Source of the DNA: CAWAND01 sp963807065 | GTDB taxonomy: Bacteria; Chloroflexota; Anaerolineae; Anaerolineales; E44-bin32 | Assembly: GCA_963807065.1 (NCBI GenBank) | Contig: CAWDZQ010000003.1 | Span: 124,001 to 188,000, forward strand | DNA length: 64,000 nt | Direction: 5' to 3' | Shown here: in pieces, positions 36,506 through 45,604 of the stretch | How the letters are laid out: each line of letters starts with the position of its first letter | Position numbering within the stretch: the first letter of the stretch is position 1 | Translations under genes and position numbers: made by a program | The notes under the pieces: model-generated | Database searches by the model: none | Told to the model about the DNA's origin: nothing | What the model saw: the letters and a program-made list of their open reading frames with translations, nothing else

Positions 36506-37630
36506 CTAGCCCGCCGCTAGCAGATCCTTGATGGGCGCGGCGAACGCCGCGCTGCGATCGTCGGCGGTGATCAAATCGATCTCCGACGGGCCAGACACCC
36601 CTAGCCCCAGCTTGACGGCCCGGGCGATCTGTTCTTGCTCGAAGATCGGCCCGTTGGCCACCTCGGGGGTGGTGCCGTACCAGCGCAGGATGGCCACCCC
36701 CACGGCATCCAGAGCCACCCGGTCGGCAGCCGCCAGGATCACACCGGGCGCCACCCGTGTCCCCCGATCCGGGCCCCCATCGATAAAGGCCTGCATGGCG
36801 TCCATCAGGATCAGGTCCGGCTGGTAGGCCGTATTGATCTCGGCGATCATCCGCCGCTGGTTGGCCGAGTTGTGAAGCTCCCCCATGTAGTCATGGCCCT
36901 GCCCGGGCACCCAACGCGCTGCGAACCCAACCGAGTTCTTGAGGGACAGGGTGAACTGGCCGCCAAACCGATGCGTCTTCAGGCAGCAGGTCTGCACGAT
37001 CCCGTCCGCAGCCAGCACGGGCTCGGGGAGTGCGAACCCATAGCGCCAGTGACTCGAGTCGGGCTGCATCAACCTCCATTCGTCGGCCCCCAATTCGTCG
37101 AATACCACAGCTGACCAGCCGAGTTCGTCCGCCATACGAAAAACGCCTTTGGCCTGCATCACAGCCCGCGTGTCGCCCATGCCGCTGCGGTCGCCGACGG
37201 TCAGGTGCCCGGCGCCCTGCGCCTGGAGCGCCTGGCCCAGCGTGAGCAGGGTATCTGGATGGGTGGAACCGGGAAAGGCGTCGAGACTATTGAAGTTGGG
37301 CTTAACGAAAAGCGACTTGCCCTGCACAGAATTGGCTTCCAGCAGGTCCAAGGCGCGGCCTATGCCTGCAACCCGGTCGTCGGTGCGCACGAGGACCACG
37401 CGGCCCGGAGGCAGGGCCGTAGGGGATGGAATCGGCGAAGGGGAGCTGGTCGGCGCCTGAGTTGGATCGATGGCCGGGAAGGGGGAGGCCGTCGCCTGGA
37501 GGGGCTGCGTCGATGGTCCGGCATGAAACATGGCGCCACAACCGCCCAGCATGGACGTTGTGACGGCGGCCCCGGCGGCGGCTGTCAGCTTGACGAAATC
37601 GCGGCGGTGGAGACCACGGTGGTGTGTCAT
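36506..37630 (-). CDS. Tat-exported DUF362 protein
   Basis: A 374-residue protein. The N-terminus has a twin-arginine signal (HRRDFVKLTAAAGAAVTTSML) ending in a possible lipobox LGGC, then a Thr/Ser/Pro-rich linker. The body matches DUF362: LFVKPNFNSLDAFPGSTHPD, CCLKTHRFGGQFTLSLKNSVG and LILMDAMQAFIDGGP. Tat export suggests a folded, perhaps cofactor-bearing protein. The ATG at 37630 is preferred over 37651 because a GGAGA site precedes it. Function unknown; relatives often sit beside ferredoxin-like modules, none of which is seen here. Confidence 0.82.
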   Translation of the reverse strand: MTHHRGLHRRDFVKLTAAAGAAVTTSMLGGCGAMFHAGPSTQPLQATASPFPAIDPTQAPTSSPSPIPSPTALPPGRVVLVRTDDRVAGIGRALDLLEANSVQGKSLFVKPNFNSLDAFPGSTHPDTLLTLGQALQAQGAGHLTVGDRSGMGDTRAVMQAKGVFRMADELGWSAVVFDELGADEWRLMQPDSSHWRYGFALPEPVLAADGIVQTCCLKTHRFGGQFTLSLKNSVGFAARWVPGQGHDYMGELHNSANQRRMIAEINTAYQPDLILMDAMQAFIDGGPDRGTRVAPGVILAAADRVALDAVGVAILRWYGTTPEVANGPIFEQEQIARAVKLGLGVSGPSEIDLITADDRSAAFAAPIKDLLAAG

Positions 37631-37730
37631 CTCATTCTCCGACCTCTGCATGGGCTCAAGCGTACCCGAAACACAACCCGGCCGCTAGCTCGGGGAGGGG
37701 AAGCGTGGAGAGGGTCTGCGCGCTGATCGG

Positions 37731-37773
37731 TGGGGAGAACTTCTCGGCCGGCTTCGCCGCCCTCGAAATGGCA
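37731..37773. repeat. Dispersed intergenic repeat B, copy 1
   Basis: CTTCTCGGCCGGCTTCGCCG followed by CCCTCGAAATG. Related copies lie at about 43038 and 43233. The 37631-37903 gap shows no gene. Confidence 0.5.
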
Positions 37774-37903
37774 TACAAAAGGGGCACCGAGGGCTGAACA
37801 TTGAGCCAAGCACAGCCTGCACTTTGCCCCATCTGCTAGGGAGACCTTTGACATCGAGGTGCCGCTTGTGAAGGAAATCCCAAAGCGGGCTGCCTGTGTC
37901 CGG

Positions 37904-38995
37904 TCAGGGAATCCGGTTCCAGCGCATCGACAATCCCAGCGCCAGGAGCACCATCAGCGCGCCCAGGGCCAAGAACCCTACGCTGATCTCGATGGATTCC
38001 TTTTGCACGGCGATCTGTTTGGGCAGATCCAGGAAGACCTTAAGCAGCTGATCGGCGTTCTCGGCTCGATAGTACTGCCCGCCCGTCGTGTCGGCCACGG
38101 CTTTCAGCGTCGGTTCGTCGAGCAGCAGGTAATTTCCCCGGCCGCCAAAACCGCCGCCTCCAAACCCGCCTCGAGGATCGAACCCGCCGCGGCCGAAGCC
38201 GCCCTGGAAATCGAAGATGTCACTGCCCAACTGTGCAGAGGTACAGACCATCGGGCTGATCTCTGTGGTGCCGAATCCGATGGTGTAAACGCGCACGTGT
38301 CGGTCGGCCGCCTGTTGGGCGGCATCCACCGGTGAAGGCCCACGCGTGTTGGCCCCGTCCGTCAGAAGCACGATGATGTCGGGCTGATAGTCCGAACCGG
38401 CCGGCGTGCCTGCGCTCTGGCCGCCCAGATTAACGCCGCTGGGCGCCACAGCGGAATTGACGCTGGCGATGGCGTCCAGCCCCTTGAGGGTGGCGTTGCC
38501 GATCGCCGTCCCAATGGCTGTGGTCAGGTTCGCCAGGGCTTCCTCAAGCTTCTGCTTGTCGTTGGTGGGCGGGACGATGACCTCGGCGAAGTCGGCAAAG
38601 GCCACGATCCCGACACGTGTGTTGTCCGCCTGCTGTTCGACAAACCTGGAGGCCGCCTCCTGGGCTACCGTCAGCCGGTTGGGGGGCACGTCCGAGGCGC
38701 ACATGCTGCGGGACACGTCGATGGCCAGGATGATGGTGGTCCGACTCAAGGGGACCAGGACCTGGGCGGCCGGCCGGGTGAGCGCGGCGATCAGGCTGGT
38801 CAGGCCGATCAGGAACAGCACCGCCGGGAGGTGACGCCGCCAACGTGAGCGCTCCGGCAGGGCCTGGCGGATAAGGGACAGGCTCGAATAGCGCACGGCG
38901 AACCTCCGTCGCCGGCGTAAGATCCACCAGTAAAGCAGGACCAGGAGCGGGACCAGCAGAAACATCGGCAGCAAACCCGGCCAGAGCAGGGTCAT
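37904..38995 (-). CDS. VWA-domain membrane protein (BatA/BatB-like), Gly-rich insert
   Basis: A 363-residue protein with N-terminal membrane segments (LLPMFLLVPLLVLLYWWIL, LPAVLFLIGLTSLIAAL), a VWA domain with MIDAS DVSRS (Asp93, Ser95, Ser97), TDGANTRG, and a C-terminal membrane helix. Between the VWA core and the C-terminal helix is an unusual glycine/phenylalanine-rich run of FGRGGFDPRGGF type (about 20 residues) missing from the upstream paralogue. It is last in the MoxR-DUF58-VWA-VWA operon; in other bacteria these systems are tied to metal insertion, chaperone-like assembly or stress tolerance. Confidence 0.85.
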   Translation of the reverse strand: MTLLWPGLLPMFLLVPLLVLLYWWILRRRRRFAVRYSSLSLIRQALPERSRWRRHLPAVLFLIGLTSLIAALTRPAAQVLVPLSRTTIILAIDVSRSMCASDVPPNRLTVAQEAASRFVEQQADNTRVGIVAFADFAEVIVPPTNDKQKLEEALANLTTAIGTAIGNATLKGLDAIASVNSAVAPSGVNLGGQSAGTPAGSDYQPDIIVLLTDGANTRGPSPVDAAQQAADRHVRVYTIGFGTTEISPMVCTSAQLGSDIFDFQGGFGRGGFDPRGGFGGGGFGGRGNYLLLDEPTLKAVADTTGGQYYRAENADQLLKVFLDLPKQIAVQKESIEISVGFLALGALMVLLALGLSMRWNRIP

Positions 38996-39052
38996 GGCCC
39001 ATCACCTCTTTCTGGCAAGACCAAACTTGGCCACGTCATCCCATGATTGCCT

Positions 39053-40039
39053 TCAAGGCACGCGTCCGTACCAGATCAGCGCTAACACTGCGCCGATGAG
39101 CAGGAGCAGGCTGCTCAGCCCGCCTAGGACCGAGGTCACTTCCATCTTTTCGCCGCGGGTCGTCAGTTGAAGATCGACTTTGTTGTATATGTCCTGCAGG
39201 TCCTGCGCGTCCTCGGCCCGGTAGTACGTCCCATTAGTGTCTTTGGCGATCGCCTGGAGCGTGGCTTCATCCAGCTGGGTCACGATACTGAACCCGTCCA
39301 CTTCGATCGTCGCGCCTTCCTGGCTGCCGATCCCGATGGGGTAAACGCGCACGCCGGCGTCGGCCGCCAGCTGGGCGACTTGAGCCGGGTCGGGGTTGTC
39401 GGTGTTCTCGCCATCGGTGAAGAGCATGATCACGGCCGAAGAGTAGTCGTCGATCTTGAGCTGGTCGGCGCCGCCCGGGGACGTGGCCTGTTCCAGGCTG
39501 AGAGCCTTTCCGGCGATGGCGTTGAGCGATGTGAAAATGCCCTGCCCAAGCGAGGTGCCGCCCTGGGTTGTGATGCGGTTGACGGCGTCTTGAACCGCCG
39601 CCTGGTCGTAGGTGGGAGCCTGGACGACCAAGCCGCTGCCGCCGAAGGCCACCACGCCCAGGCGGATGGTCACAGGCTGGTGGTCGACGAAGGTCCTGGC
39701 GGCGGCTTTGGCGGCTTCCAGGCGGGTCGGCTTGATGTCGTCGGCCGCCATGCTGTTGGAGACATCGAAGGCCAGGATGACCGTTCCCTCAACCCGAGGC
39801 AAATCGACCGTCATCTGGGGCCGGGAAAGGCCGAAGAGCAGCACACCCAGCCCCAACATCATGAAACTTGGGGGAAGGTGCCGGCGCAGGCGCACGACCC
39901 GGCCCCTGCGATCGGCCACCACCATCGGGCCAAGCTCGGCCTCGTCGGCCCGGCGAAGCCGCAAGCGGCGCAGGTAATACGCGACCAGGAGGGGGATCAA
40001 CAGCAATCCGAAAAGGGCCCGGGGCCAGATGAAGGTCAT
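39053..40039 (-). CDS. VWA-domain membrane protein (BatA-like)
   Basis: A 328-residue paralogue of the next gene downstream. It has two N-terminal hydrophobic segments, a VWA domain with MIDAS DVSNS (Asp92, Ser94, Ser96) and FTDGENTD, and a C-terminal membrane helix. The domain should face the outside or periplasmic side and bind partner proteins through a metal ion. It lies 57 bp upstream of its paralogue and 11 bp downstream of the DUF58 gene. Confidence 0.87.
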   Translation of the reverse strand: MTFIWPRALFGLLLIPLLVAYYLRRLRLRRADEAELGPMVVADRRGRVVRLRRHLPPSFMMLGLGVLLFGLSRPQMTVDLPRVEGTVILAFDVSNSMAADDIKPTRLEAAKAAARTFVDHQPVTIRLGVVAFGGSGLVVQAPTYDQAAVQDAVNRITTQGGTSLGQGIFTSLNAIAGKALSLEQATSPGGADQLKIDDYSSAVIMLFTDGENTDNPDPAQVAQLAADAGVRVYPIGIGSQEGATIEVDGFSIVTQLDEATLQAIAKDTNGTYYRAEDAQDLQDIYNKVDLQLTTRGEKMEVTSVLGGLSSLLLLIGAVLALIWYGRVP

Positions 40040-40050
40040 GCCGTACTCAA

Positions 40051-40971
40051 CTACCTCCGTCGCCGCTTGCGCAGCGATGCCATTCGCACCAGCGCCTGGA
40101 CCAGGTCGTCATCGGTCGATACGGCGAATAAATCCACGCCAGCCCGGTCGAGTCGCTCCTGGAGGGCGTCCTCGCGCGCCGTTACTGCCGCTCGGAGGCG
40201 GCGCCGGAAGACCGGATCGCCGGTGTCAACGTAGACCTGTTCCCCGGTCTCAGAATCTTCGACGTAGAGCATCCCCGCCGCCGGCAGCTCATCCTCACGT
40301 CGGTCCCACAGCCGGACGGCGACCAGGTCGTGGCGCCGGTTGAGCAGGGCCAACGGTTTTTCCCAACCGGGCAGGCTGAAGAAATCGGACATCAGAAACA
40401 CCAGCGAGCGGCGCTTGAGCGTGTTGTGGCCGGCCTGGAGCAGGGGTTTGAGATCCGTTTCGCCGAGGGGAGATCGACCGTTGGCTTTCCCCAGCTCTCG
40501 AATGAGGCGCAAGACTTGTTTCTGACCGCCAAGCGGCGGGATGGTGCGCCCGCTGCGTCCGTTGTAGAGCATAGCCCCGACCCGATTGCCCTTGCGCGTC
40601 AGGAGTCTGGCCAGCGTAGCCGCCAGATCGATCATCACGCGCTGCTTGGTTCGCTCGGCCGGGCCGAAGGCCATCGACGGGCTGATATCCAGCAGGAACC
40701 AGGCCGTGATTTCCCGTTCCTCGTAGTACTGCCGCACGTGCAGCTCATTTAAGCGCGCCGTCACGTTCCAGTCGATGTGGCGGATATCGTCCTCGGGTTG
40801 GTACTGCCGAAGATCGGCGAAGTCCAGCCCCGGGCCGTAAAACAGCGTGTGGTAGTTGCCCTGGAGCAGGCCATCCAGACGGCGGATGACGTGCCAGTCC
40901 AGCCGGTGCAGGATGCGCTCCGGCGTGGCGGACAGGCTACTGCTGGGCGTGTCGGGCAAGCTTGCGCTCAT
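40051..40971 (-). CDS. DUF58 domain protein
   Basis: A 306-residue soluble DUF58 protein with the conserved PGLDFADLRQYQPEDDIRHIDW region and ARLNELHVRQYYEEREITAWFLLDISPSM, which resembles a VWA-type MIDAS (DISPSM). DUF58 proteins accompany MoxR ATPases in almost all bacteria and probably bridge the ATPase to the VWA membrane proteins. The start overlaps the moxR gene by 35 bp; no better internal ATG is seen. Operon order is moxR, DUF58, VWA, VWA. Confidence 0.88.
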   Translation of the reverse strand: MSASLPDTPSSSLSATPERILHRLDWHVIRRLDGLLQGNYHTLFYGPGLDFADLRQYQPEDDIRHIDWNVTARLNELHVRQYYEEREITAWFLLDISPSMAFGPAERTKQRVMIDLAATLARLLTRKGNRVGAMLYNGRSGRTIPPLGGQKQVLRLIRELGKANGRSPLGETDLKPLLQAGHNTLKRRSLVFLMSDFFSLPGWEKPLALLNRRHDLVAVRLWDRREDELPAAGMLYVEDSETGEQVYVDTGDPVFRRRLRAAVTAREDALQERLDRAGVDLFAVSTDDDLVQALVRMASLRKRRRR

Positions 40972-41950
40972 CGATCAGAATCTCCGGCATCGGCACAGCT
41001 TGCACCAGGCGATCGAGCAGGTCATCCGGCCCGACGCCGTCGGCCAGGGCTTCGTACGACAAGACCAGGCGATGGCGGATGACATCGTGGGCCAGATCGC
41101 GCACGTCCGGTGGCAGGGCGTAGCCTCGACCGCGCAAGAACGCCAGGGCCCTGGCGCCCAGAATCAGGTTGATCGAGGCGCGCGGACTGGCGCCGAAGGT
41201 CACGTAAGGCTTCAGGTCGGATAACCCGGCCTTCTCCGGCTGGCGGGTGGCGGTCACGAGCTTGACGGCGTACTCGATCAGGGCCGGGTCGACGTAGATG
41301 GCGTCGACCTGCCGCTGCAGCTCCAGAAGCCGATCGGAGTCGATGACCTCTTGGACGACGTCCAGCATGCCCGACATACGCTCCACGATCACAAATTCTT
41401 CGGTCTGGCTGGGGTAGTCGACCAGCACCTTAAGCATGAAGCGGTCAACCTGGGCCTCGGGTAGGGGGTAGGTGCCTTCGGACTCGATCGGGTTCTGGGT
41501 GGCCATCACCAGGAACGGATTGGGGGCCTTGAAGGTCTCACGCCCGATCGTCACCTGGCGCTCCTGCATCACCTCCAGCAGGGCGCTCTGCACCTTGGCC
41601 GGGGCGCGGTTGATCTCGTCGGCCAGCAACAAGTTGGTCATCACGGGCCCCAGCGAGGTGTCAAACTCGCCCGTCTTCTGGTTGTAAATGCGGGTGCCGA
41701 TCAGGTCGGCCGGGACAAGGTCGGGTGTGAACTGGATACGGCGGAACTCCCCGCCGATGACGTCAGCCAGGGTCTTGATGGCCATCGTCTTGGCCAGCCC
41801 CGGCACGCCTTCGACCAGGATATGGCCGCGAGCGAGCAGAGCCACGATCAACCGCTCGAGCAGGACATCCTGGCCGACGATGATCTTCTTGACCTGGTAT
41901 AGGACTTCTTCCATCGGTTTGCCGTCTTGCCGATTCAGGGATGAGTCCAT
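40937..41950 (-). CDS. moxR: MoxR-family AAA+ ATPase
   Basis: A 337-residue AAA+ protein. Walker A is VEGVPGLAKT (about 46-55), Walker B is LLLADEINR (Asp111, Glu112) and sensor 1 is VMATQNPIE. PLPEAQVDRFMLK and DLIGTRIYNQKTGEF are MoxR hallmarks. It forms hexamers that remodel proteins with the help of VWA partners. It is the first gene of its operon; CGGAGA lies upstream of the ATG at 41950. Confidence 0.92.
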   Translation of the reverse strand: MDSSLNRQDGKPMEEVLYQVKKIIVGQDVLLERLIVALLARGHILVEGVPGLAKTMAIKTLADVIGGEFRRIQFTPDLVPADLIGTRIYNQKTGEFDTSLGPVMTNLLLADEINRAPAKVQSALLEVMQERQVTIGRETFKAPNPFLVMATQNPIESEGTYPLPEAQVDRFMLKVLVDYPSQTEEFVIVERMSGMLDVVQEVIDSDRLLELQRQVDAIYVDPALIEYAVKLVTATRQPEKAGLSDLKPYVTFGASPRASINLILGARALAFLRGRGYALPPDVRDLAHDVIRHRLVLSYEALADGVGPDDLLDRLVQAVPMPEILIDERKLARHAQQ

Positions 41951-42001
41951 GTTATCTCTCCGGAGCAGGGTGGGTCAGGAGGGGCGATGATGAACCAGGG
42001 A

Positions 42002-42794
42002 TCAATAGGGTGGTGCGCCGGCCGCCGCTGCAGCAGCCGGAATGGGCACGGCCAAGCCGATGCCGATGAACGTTCGCTGGTCGGTGGGATTGGCCAGGCC
42101 CGTGACGATGCCGATCACCTGCCCGTAGCGGTTAAGCAGCGGGCCGCCGGAGTTGCCGGGGTTCACGGCTGCGTCGAATTGGATCAGCCCCGACAGGTGC
42201 TTGCCGCTGTCAGTGACCGTCATCGAGCGGTCGAAGCCGGAGATGACTCCGGCGGTCATCGTCCCCGCCAGGCCGAAGGGATTGCCGACGGCGTAGGCTT
42301 CGTCGCCGACTCGCACCGACCGCAGGCTGCCAAGCACGGCCGGAACGATCAGGGCCGGTGGCTGGTCAGGCTGCAGGACGGCGATGTCGATATCGGGCTG
42401 AGTGTTGACCACCTGAGCCGTGGATTCTAGAGCCGTCGGCGAAACTGACCTTGATCGTGGTCGCTCCATCGACGACGTGAAGCGCCGTCAGAATGTCGGC
42501 GGCGGCGTCGATCACCACGCCGGTGCCCAGGCCGCTGTCCTCCTCCCGGCCCCCATTCTGCGTTTGAATGAGAACCAGCGACGGAAGAGCCGACTGGTAG
42601 ACGCGTGAGGAAAAGGCTGGGGCAGGCGTGGCAGAGGCGAGAGCCTGGGCGACCTGGGTGTTGACCTGAGCCGTCGTCAGAGGAATTGGCGGAGGATCGT
42701 AGGTCCGATAAAAAAACACCGCCGCGGCTGCGGAAAGCAGCACCAGCAAGGCCGTAGCCATGCGCGGCCACACGGTGCGCAGGAATCGGCGCAT
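42002..42794 (-). CDS. Trypsin-like serine protease (HtrA/DegP-type), one frameshift
   Basis: N-terminal membrane anchor (MATALLVLLSAAAAVFFY) followed by a trypsin-like domain. The catalytic His is in ALHVVDG, the Asp in DIDIAVL and the Ser in NPGNSGGP, so the triad is complete. Near 42428 an extra base shifts the frame between FADGS and ESTAQVVNTQPD; removing one base joins them. No PDZ domain follows, so this is a short, anchored protease of the Deg type. It would work outside the cytoplasmic membrane in protein quality control. The single insertion could be a sequence error. Confidence 0.78.
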
Positions 42795-43350
42795 GCTCCC
42801 GTGCCCTGTTTGGGACTCCGGCGAGCTAGAAATTCCACCCTCCAGCCGGCGATGCTTCCGCCACTATTTGCGAAGGATACCAGAAGCCTCTTAAGACAAT
42901 ATGAAGAATTGGGGCCATTTGGATCTATCGAGTCCGGCCATTGCCGGCGGGAAGTGCCCCACTCACCTGGCACCGAGGGGCATGACGCAGCCTCGGTCGT
43001 TCGGTTGCCCGAGCCATCACAAGCCCTCGAACGGTCAGGGGGGTTCTCGGCAGGCTGCGCCGCCCCCGAAATGATCTAAGTGGCGCGCAGCCCAATCGCC
43101 TCAAATCAGGTTGCCATGTGGAGGGCCTATAGGGGAGTAGATCAAGAAAAGCCTCGAGGCTATGGCCCCGAGCACTGATCTTAAGAACACCCACTGAACT
43201 GTGAGCTCCCAGCCTGAACCGCCCAAGCCTCAGAACGGCCAGGGGGTCTTCTCGGCCGGCAGGGCACACCTCGGAATAAGATGAGAGGAGGCCGTGGGGC
43301 CATCAGGGGCGCACCCCGACGTGCCCCTGAGAGGGACCAAAACGGTCGCC
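42795..43350. other. Intergenic region with repeat B copies 2 and 3
   Basis: A 556-base gap with no convincing gene. Repeat B copies are at about 43038-43076 (TTCTCGGCAGGCTGCGCCGC then CCCGAAATGA) and 43233-43283 (TCTTCTCGGCCGGCAGGGCA then CCTCGGAAT). A hairpin TCAGGGGC...GCCCCTGA (about 43304-43331) may be the terminator of the pseudogene. Confidence 0.5.
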
Positions 43351-44002
43351 TCATGCGCCGACGGATGGCGGTTGTCGGAACATCCACACACTCACCACCA
43401 CGATCCACAACAATGCCGGCAGGAGGATCAGGTAGGCGAATGGGGTCAGGAGCAGCACCGCCACAACGACTCCAGCCCCGTTAAACCAGCGCGGGAGCAC
43501 GTGGGCGCGGAGCCAGATGACGTTGCTGCTGAACATGACGACAGCCGTGGTCAGGGCCGATTCGGCCACCCATGATGTTGCCGTAGATGTCGAAGAGCGC
43601 CAGGGCTTCGACGGGGTCCAACCCACCGGCAGCTCCGGCGCGCGATCCGGCGGCAATCCTCAACGACGAGGCGTTCCCTAGGACAATGGCGGTGGCCGCA
43701 GCGCCGGCGAACCCTAGCCTCACCAACTAACCCTCGTTGGCATCGGCACCCTGAAGCTGGACCGCGACGCAGCTGGCGAATGCCAGCATGAATACGGCGG
43801 ACAGGTTGCCGACCAATCCGCCCGCAGCCACGCCGTTTGGATTGGAGCTGAAAGCCGCCGCCAGGCGCTCCCCGGGGGGAAGGTAGCCGGTTGCCCGAAA
43901 CAGAAGGGCGGAGGCCAGCAGGCCGATGACCGCCAGGACGCCGCTCAAGGGGGCCAAGCGATCCAGTCGTGAGCTGGACAAGGTACGCCTCCAGGGGATC
44001 AC
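43351..44002 (-). pseudogene. Decayed polytopic membrane protein
   Basis: One reading frame gives helices (LSGVLAVIGLLASALLFRATG, GNLSAVFMLAFASCVAVQL), is stopped by TAG at 43727 and continues in the same frame with LVRLGFAGAAATAIVLG and LALFDIYGNIM. It then shifts frame near 43567 to VAESALTTAVVMFSSNVIWL and AGVVVAVLLLTPFAYLILLPALLWIVVVSVW. The total would be about 215 residues with five or six membrane helices. The arrangement recalls DUF4386-like proteins, but I cannot confirm it. A stop plus a frameshift indicate a real pseudogene. Confidence 0.6.
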
Positions 44003-44121
44003 GGGCTTTGACGGCCATCCTGGCTGAAGGCCGTTGGCGCTTCATGGGGGCGACCGCTCAACCGACCCGGGAAGTCCTCCGGTCCGGTCTTGGCATGGTC
44101 CTTGTCCCTTGCTTCGAGGCC

Positions 44122-45456
44122 CTACGGCTGGATCACAAACGGCACCGCAGCGGACTTGGCATCGCTGACCGAGGTGAAGAACTCCACCGGCACCCGCACA
44201 AGATCTCGGTCCAGCGGTTGGGCCTGGGGCCGATTGAAGCGCGTGAAGTAGACGTAGGCCGTCTGACCAGAAGTTTCAAAATTGCGTGAGGTGCTGTTCG
44301 GATCCAACAGGGATGAATAGAGCATGTAAGCCCCGTCGCCGGGTTGCCAAGTCCATGGCAGCTTGGCCTCGAACAGCAACTGGCGCTGATCCCAGTGGAT
44401 CAGATCGTCCGATGTCGAGTAGAGGACGCCCCAAACTTCGCGCCCTTCCAAGTGAATGGCCGTTATGCCGACCATCACGTAGCGGTTCAGATACGTGTTG
44501 AAGGTCACGCTCTGGTCCATCACGCCCAGAGTATCGGGACTGATCGGCGCACAAGGAACGCCGCCCAGGGCCGAGTCGGGCAAGGCGTAGGGATCGCCCA
44601 TTTGCACGTTGAATCCCTCTCCGTCCCAGAACCGCCAGGAGCCGGCTGTGGTCAGATCGTCCGTGCGCATCAAGCAGATCCTCTGTTGATCGCTGTTGGT
44701 CTCGTCGATGCGCACGAAATCATAGTAGTAGCCATCCTTCTTGACGATGTTGCTCGGCTCCAACACCCCGTAGGGCCCGGCGCCGGCCTGGTAGCGATCG
44801 GGCAGCGAGGCCACCAACTGATTAGGGGGATCGGCCGCATCGGCGTACGAAGCGCCGGCGTCGGTGGAGGATGCCAGGGTGACGCTGTTGTACCAGCACG
44901 GGAAGTGGTTGGGGGGCTGGCAGTCGGAAGAATGCTCCCAGCCGTGGTACTCCATGTGGATCAGGGCATAGATTGTGGATCCGTCCTCCGTGTACGGGGC
45001 GGCGAGCCACTCGTTGTCATCGAACAGCGAGGGATCGGCGTTGTGATCCGACCGCATGCGGATGGTACAGTCCCGAGCCACGGTGTCCAGCGCCGGTCCG
45101 ATCATGCGGCGGGTTTGAATGTGGCTGCTGATCAACTGAATGTTTCCGTCGGCGTCCATGAAGGCGCGGGCTGGAAGATCAGGAATGTCGTCCGTGGCGC
45201 AACGGTTGGTTGACCAGTCGAAGACCGTCTCCACCGGGCCGACCACCGCCATCCCGGCCGGCTCAGCCGTGGGACTGGGCGCCAAGGTCGGCGTGGCGGA
45301 AGGCCCCATAGTGGGCTGAGCTGTTGGGGCAGGTGTGGCGGCAGAGCTGGGTTGGCCTGTCGCCGGTTGCAGGGGTGCATTGCAACCGGCGACCACCATA
45401 GCCAGCAGCAGGGCGCTCAGGGCTTCGGCCAGGATCGGTCTGGAGTGGGACGACAT
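44122..45456 (-). CDS. Exported lipoprotein with beta-propeller-like glycosidase fold
   Basis: A 444-residue lipoprotein with lipobox VAGC (Cys25) and a Thr/Pro/Ala-rich linker. The folded part has repeated strand-turn motifs: RAFMDADGNIQLISSH, EWLAAPYTEDGSTIYALIHMEYHGWEH, SVTLASSTDAGASY and ILEP-like GVLEPSNIVKKDGYYYDFVRID. That resembles five-bladed beta-propeller glycosidases or sialidases (GH43/GH33-like), but no family is certain. It is divergent from a second lipoprotein gene, so the two share a promoter region. It is probably involved in saccharide binding or breakdown outside the cell. Confidence 0.65.
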   Translation of the reverse strand: MSSHSRPILAEALSALLLAMVVAGCNAPLQPATGQPSSAATPAPTAQPTMGPSATPTLAPSPTAEPAGMAVVGPVETVFDWSTNRCATDDIPDLPARAFMDADGNIQLISSHIQTRRMIGPALDTVARDCTIRMRSDHNADPSLFDDNEWLAAPYTEDGSTIYALIHMEYHGWEHSSDCQPPNHFPCWYNSVTLASSTDAGASYADAADPPNQLVASLPDRYQAGAGPYGVLEPSNIVKKDGYYYDFVRIDETNSDQQRICLMRTDDLTTAGSWRFWDGEGFNVQMGDPYALPDSALGGVPCAPISPDTLGVMDQSVTFNTYLNRYVMVGITAIHLEGREVWGVLYSTSDDLIHWDQRQLLFEAKLPWTWQPGDGAYMLYSSLLDPNSTSRNFETSGQTAYVYFTRFNRPQAQPLDRDLVRVPVEFFTSVSDAKSAAVPFVIQP

Positions 45457-45604
45457 GGGTTGCGCATCTCCTAAACCTTTTGGCCGTGTTGTTCACGGCC
45501 AGGGGCGGCGGGCAAAGGGGAGATTGTGCCCCAGGTCGGGAGGCGGTGCAAGTGCCGGGCAGGCAAGGTACAATCGCCGGCGTGTGCGGAGTAGGGAGCC
45601 ATTT

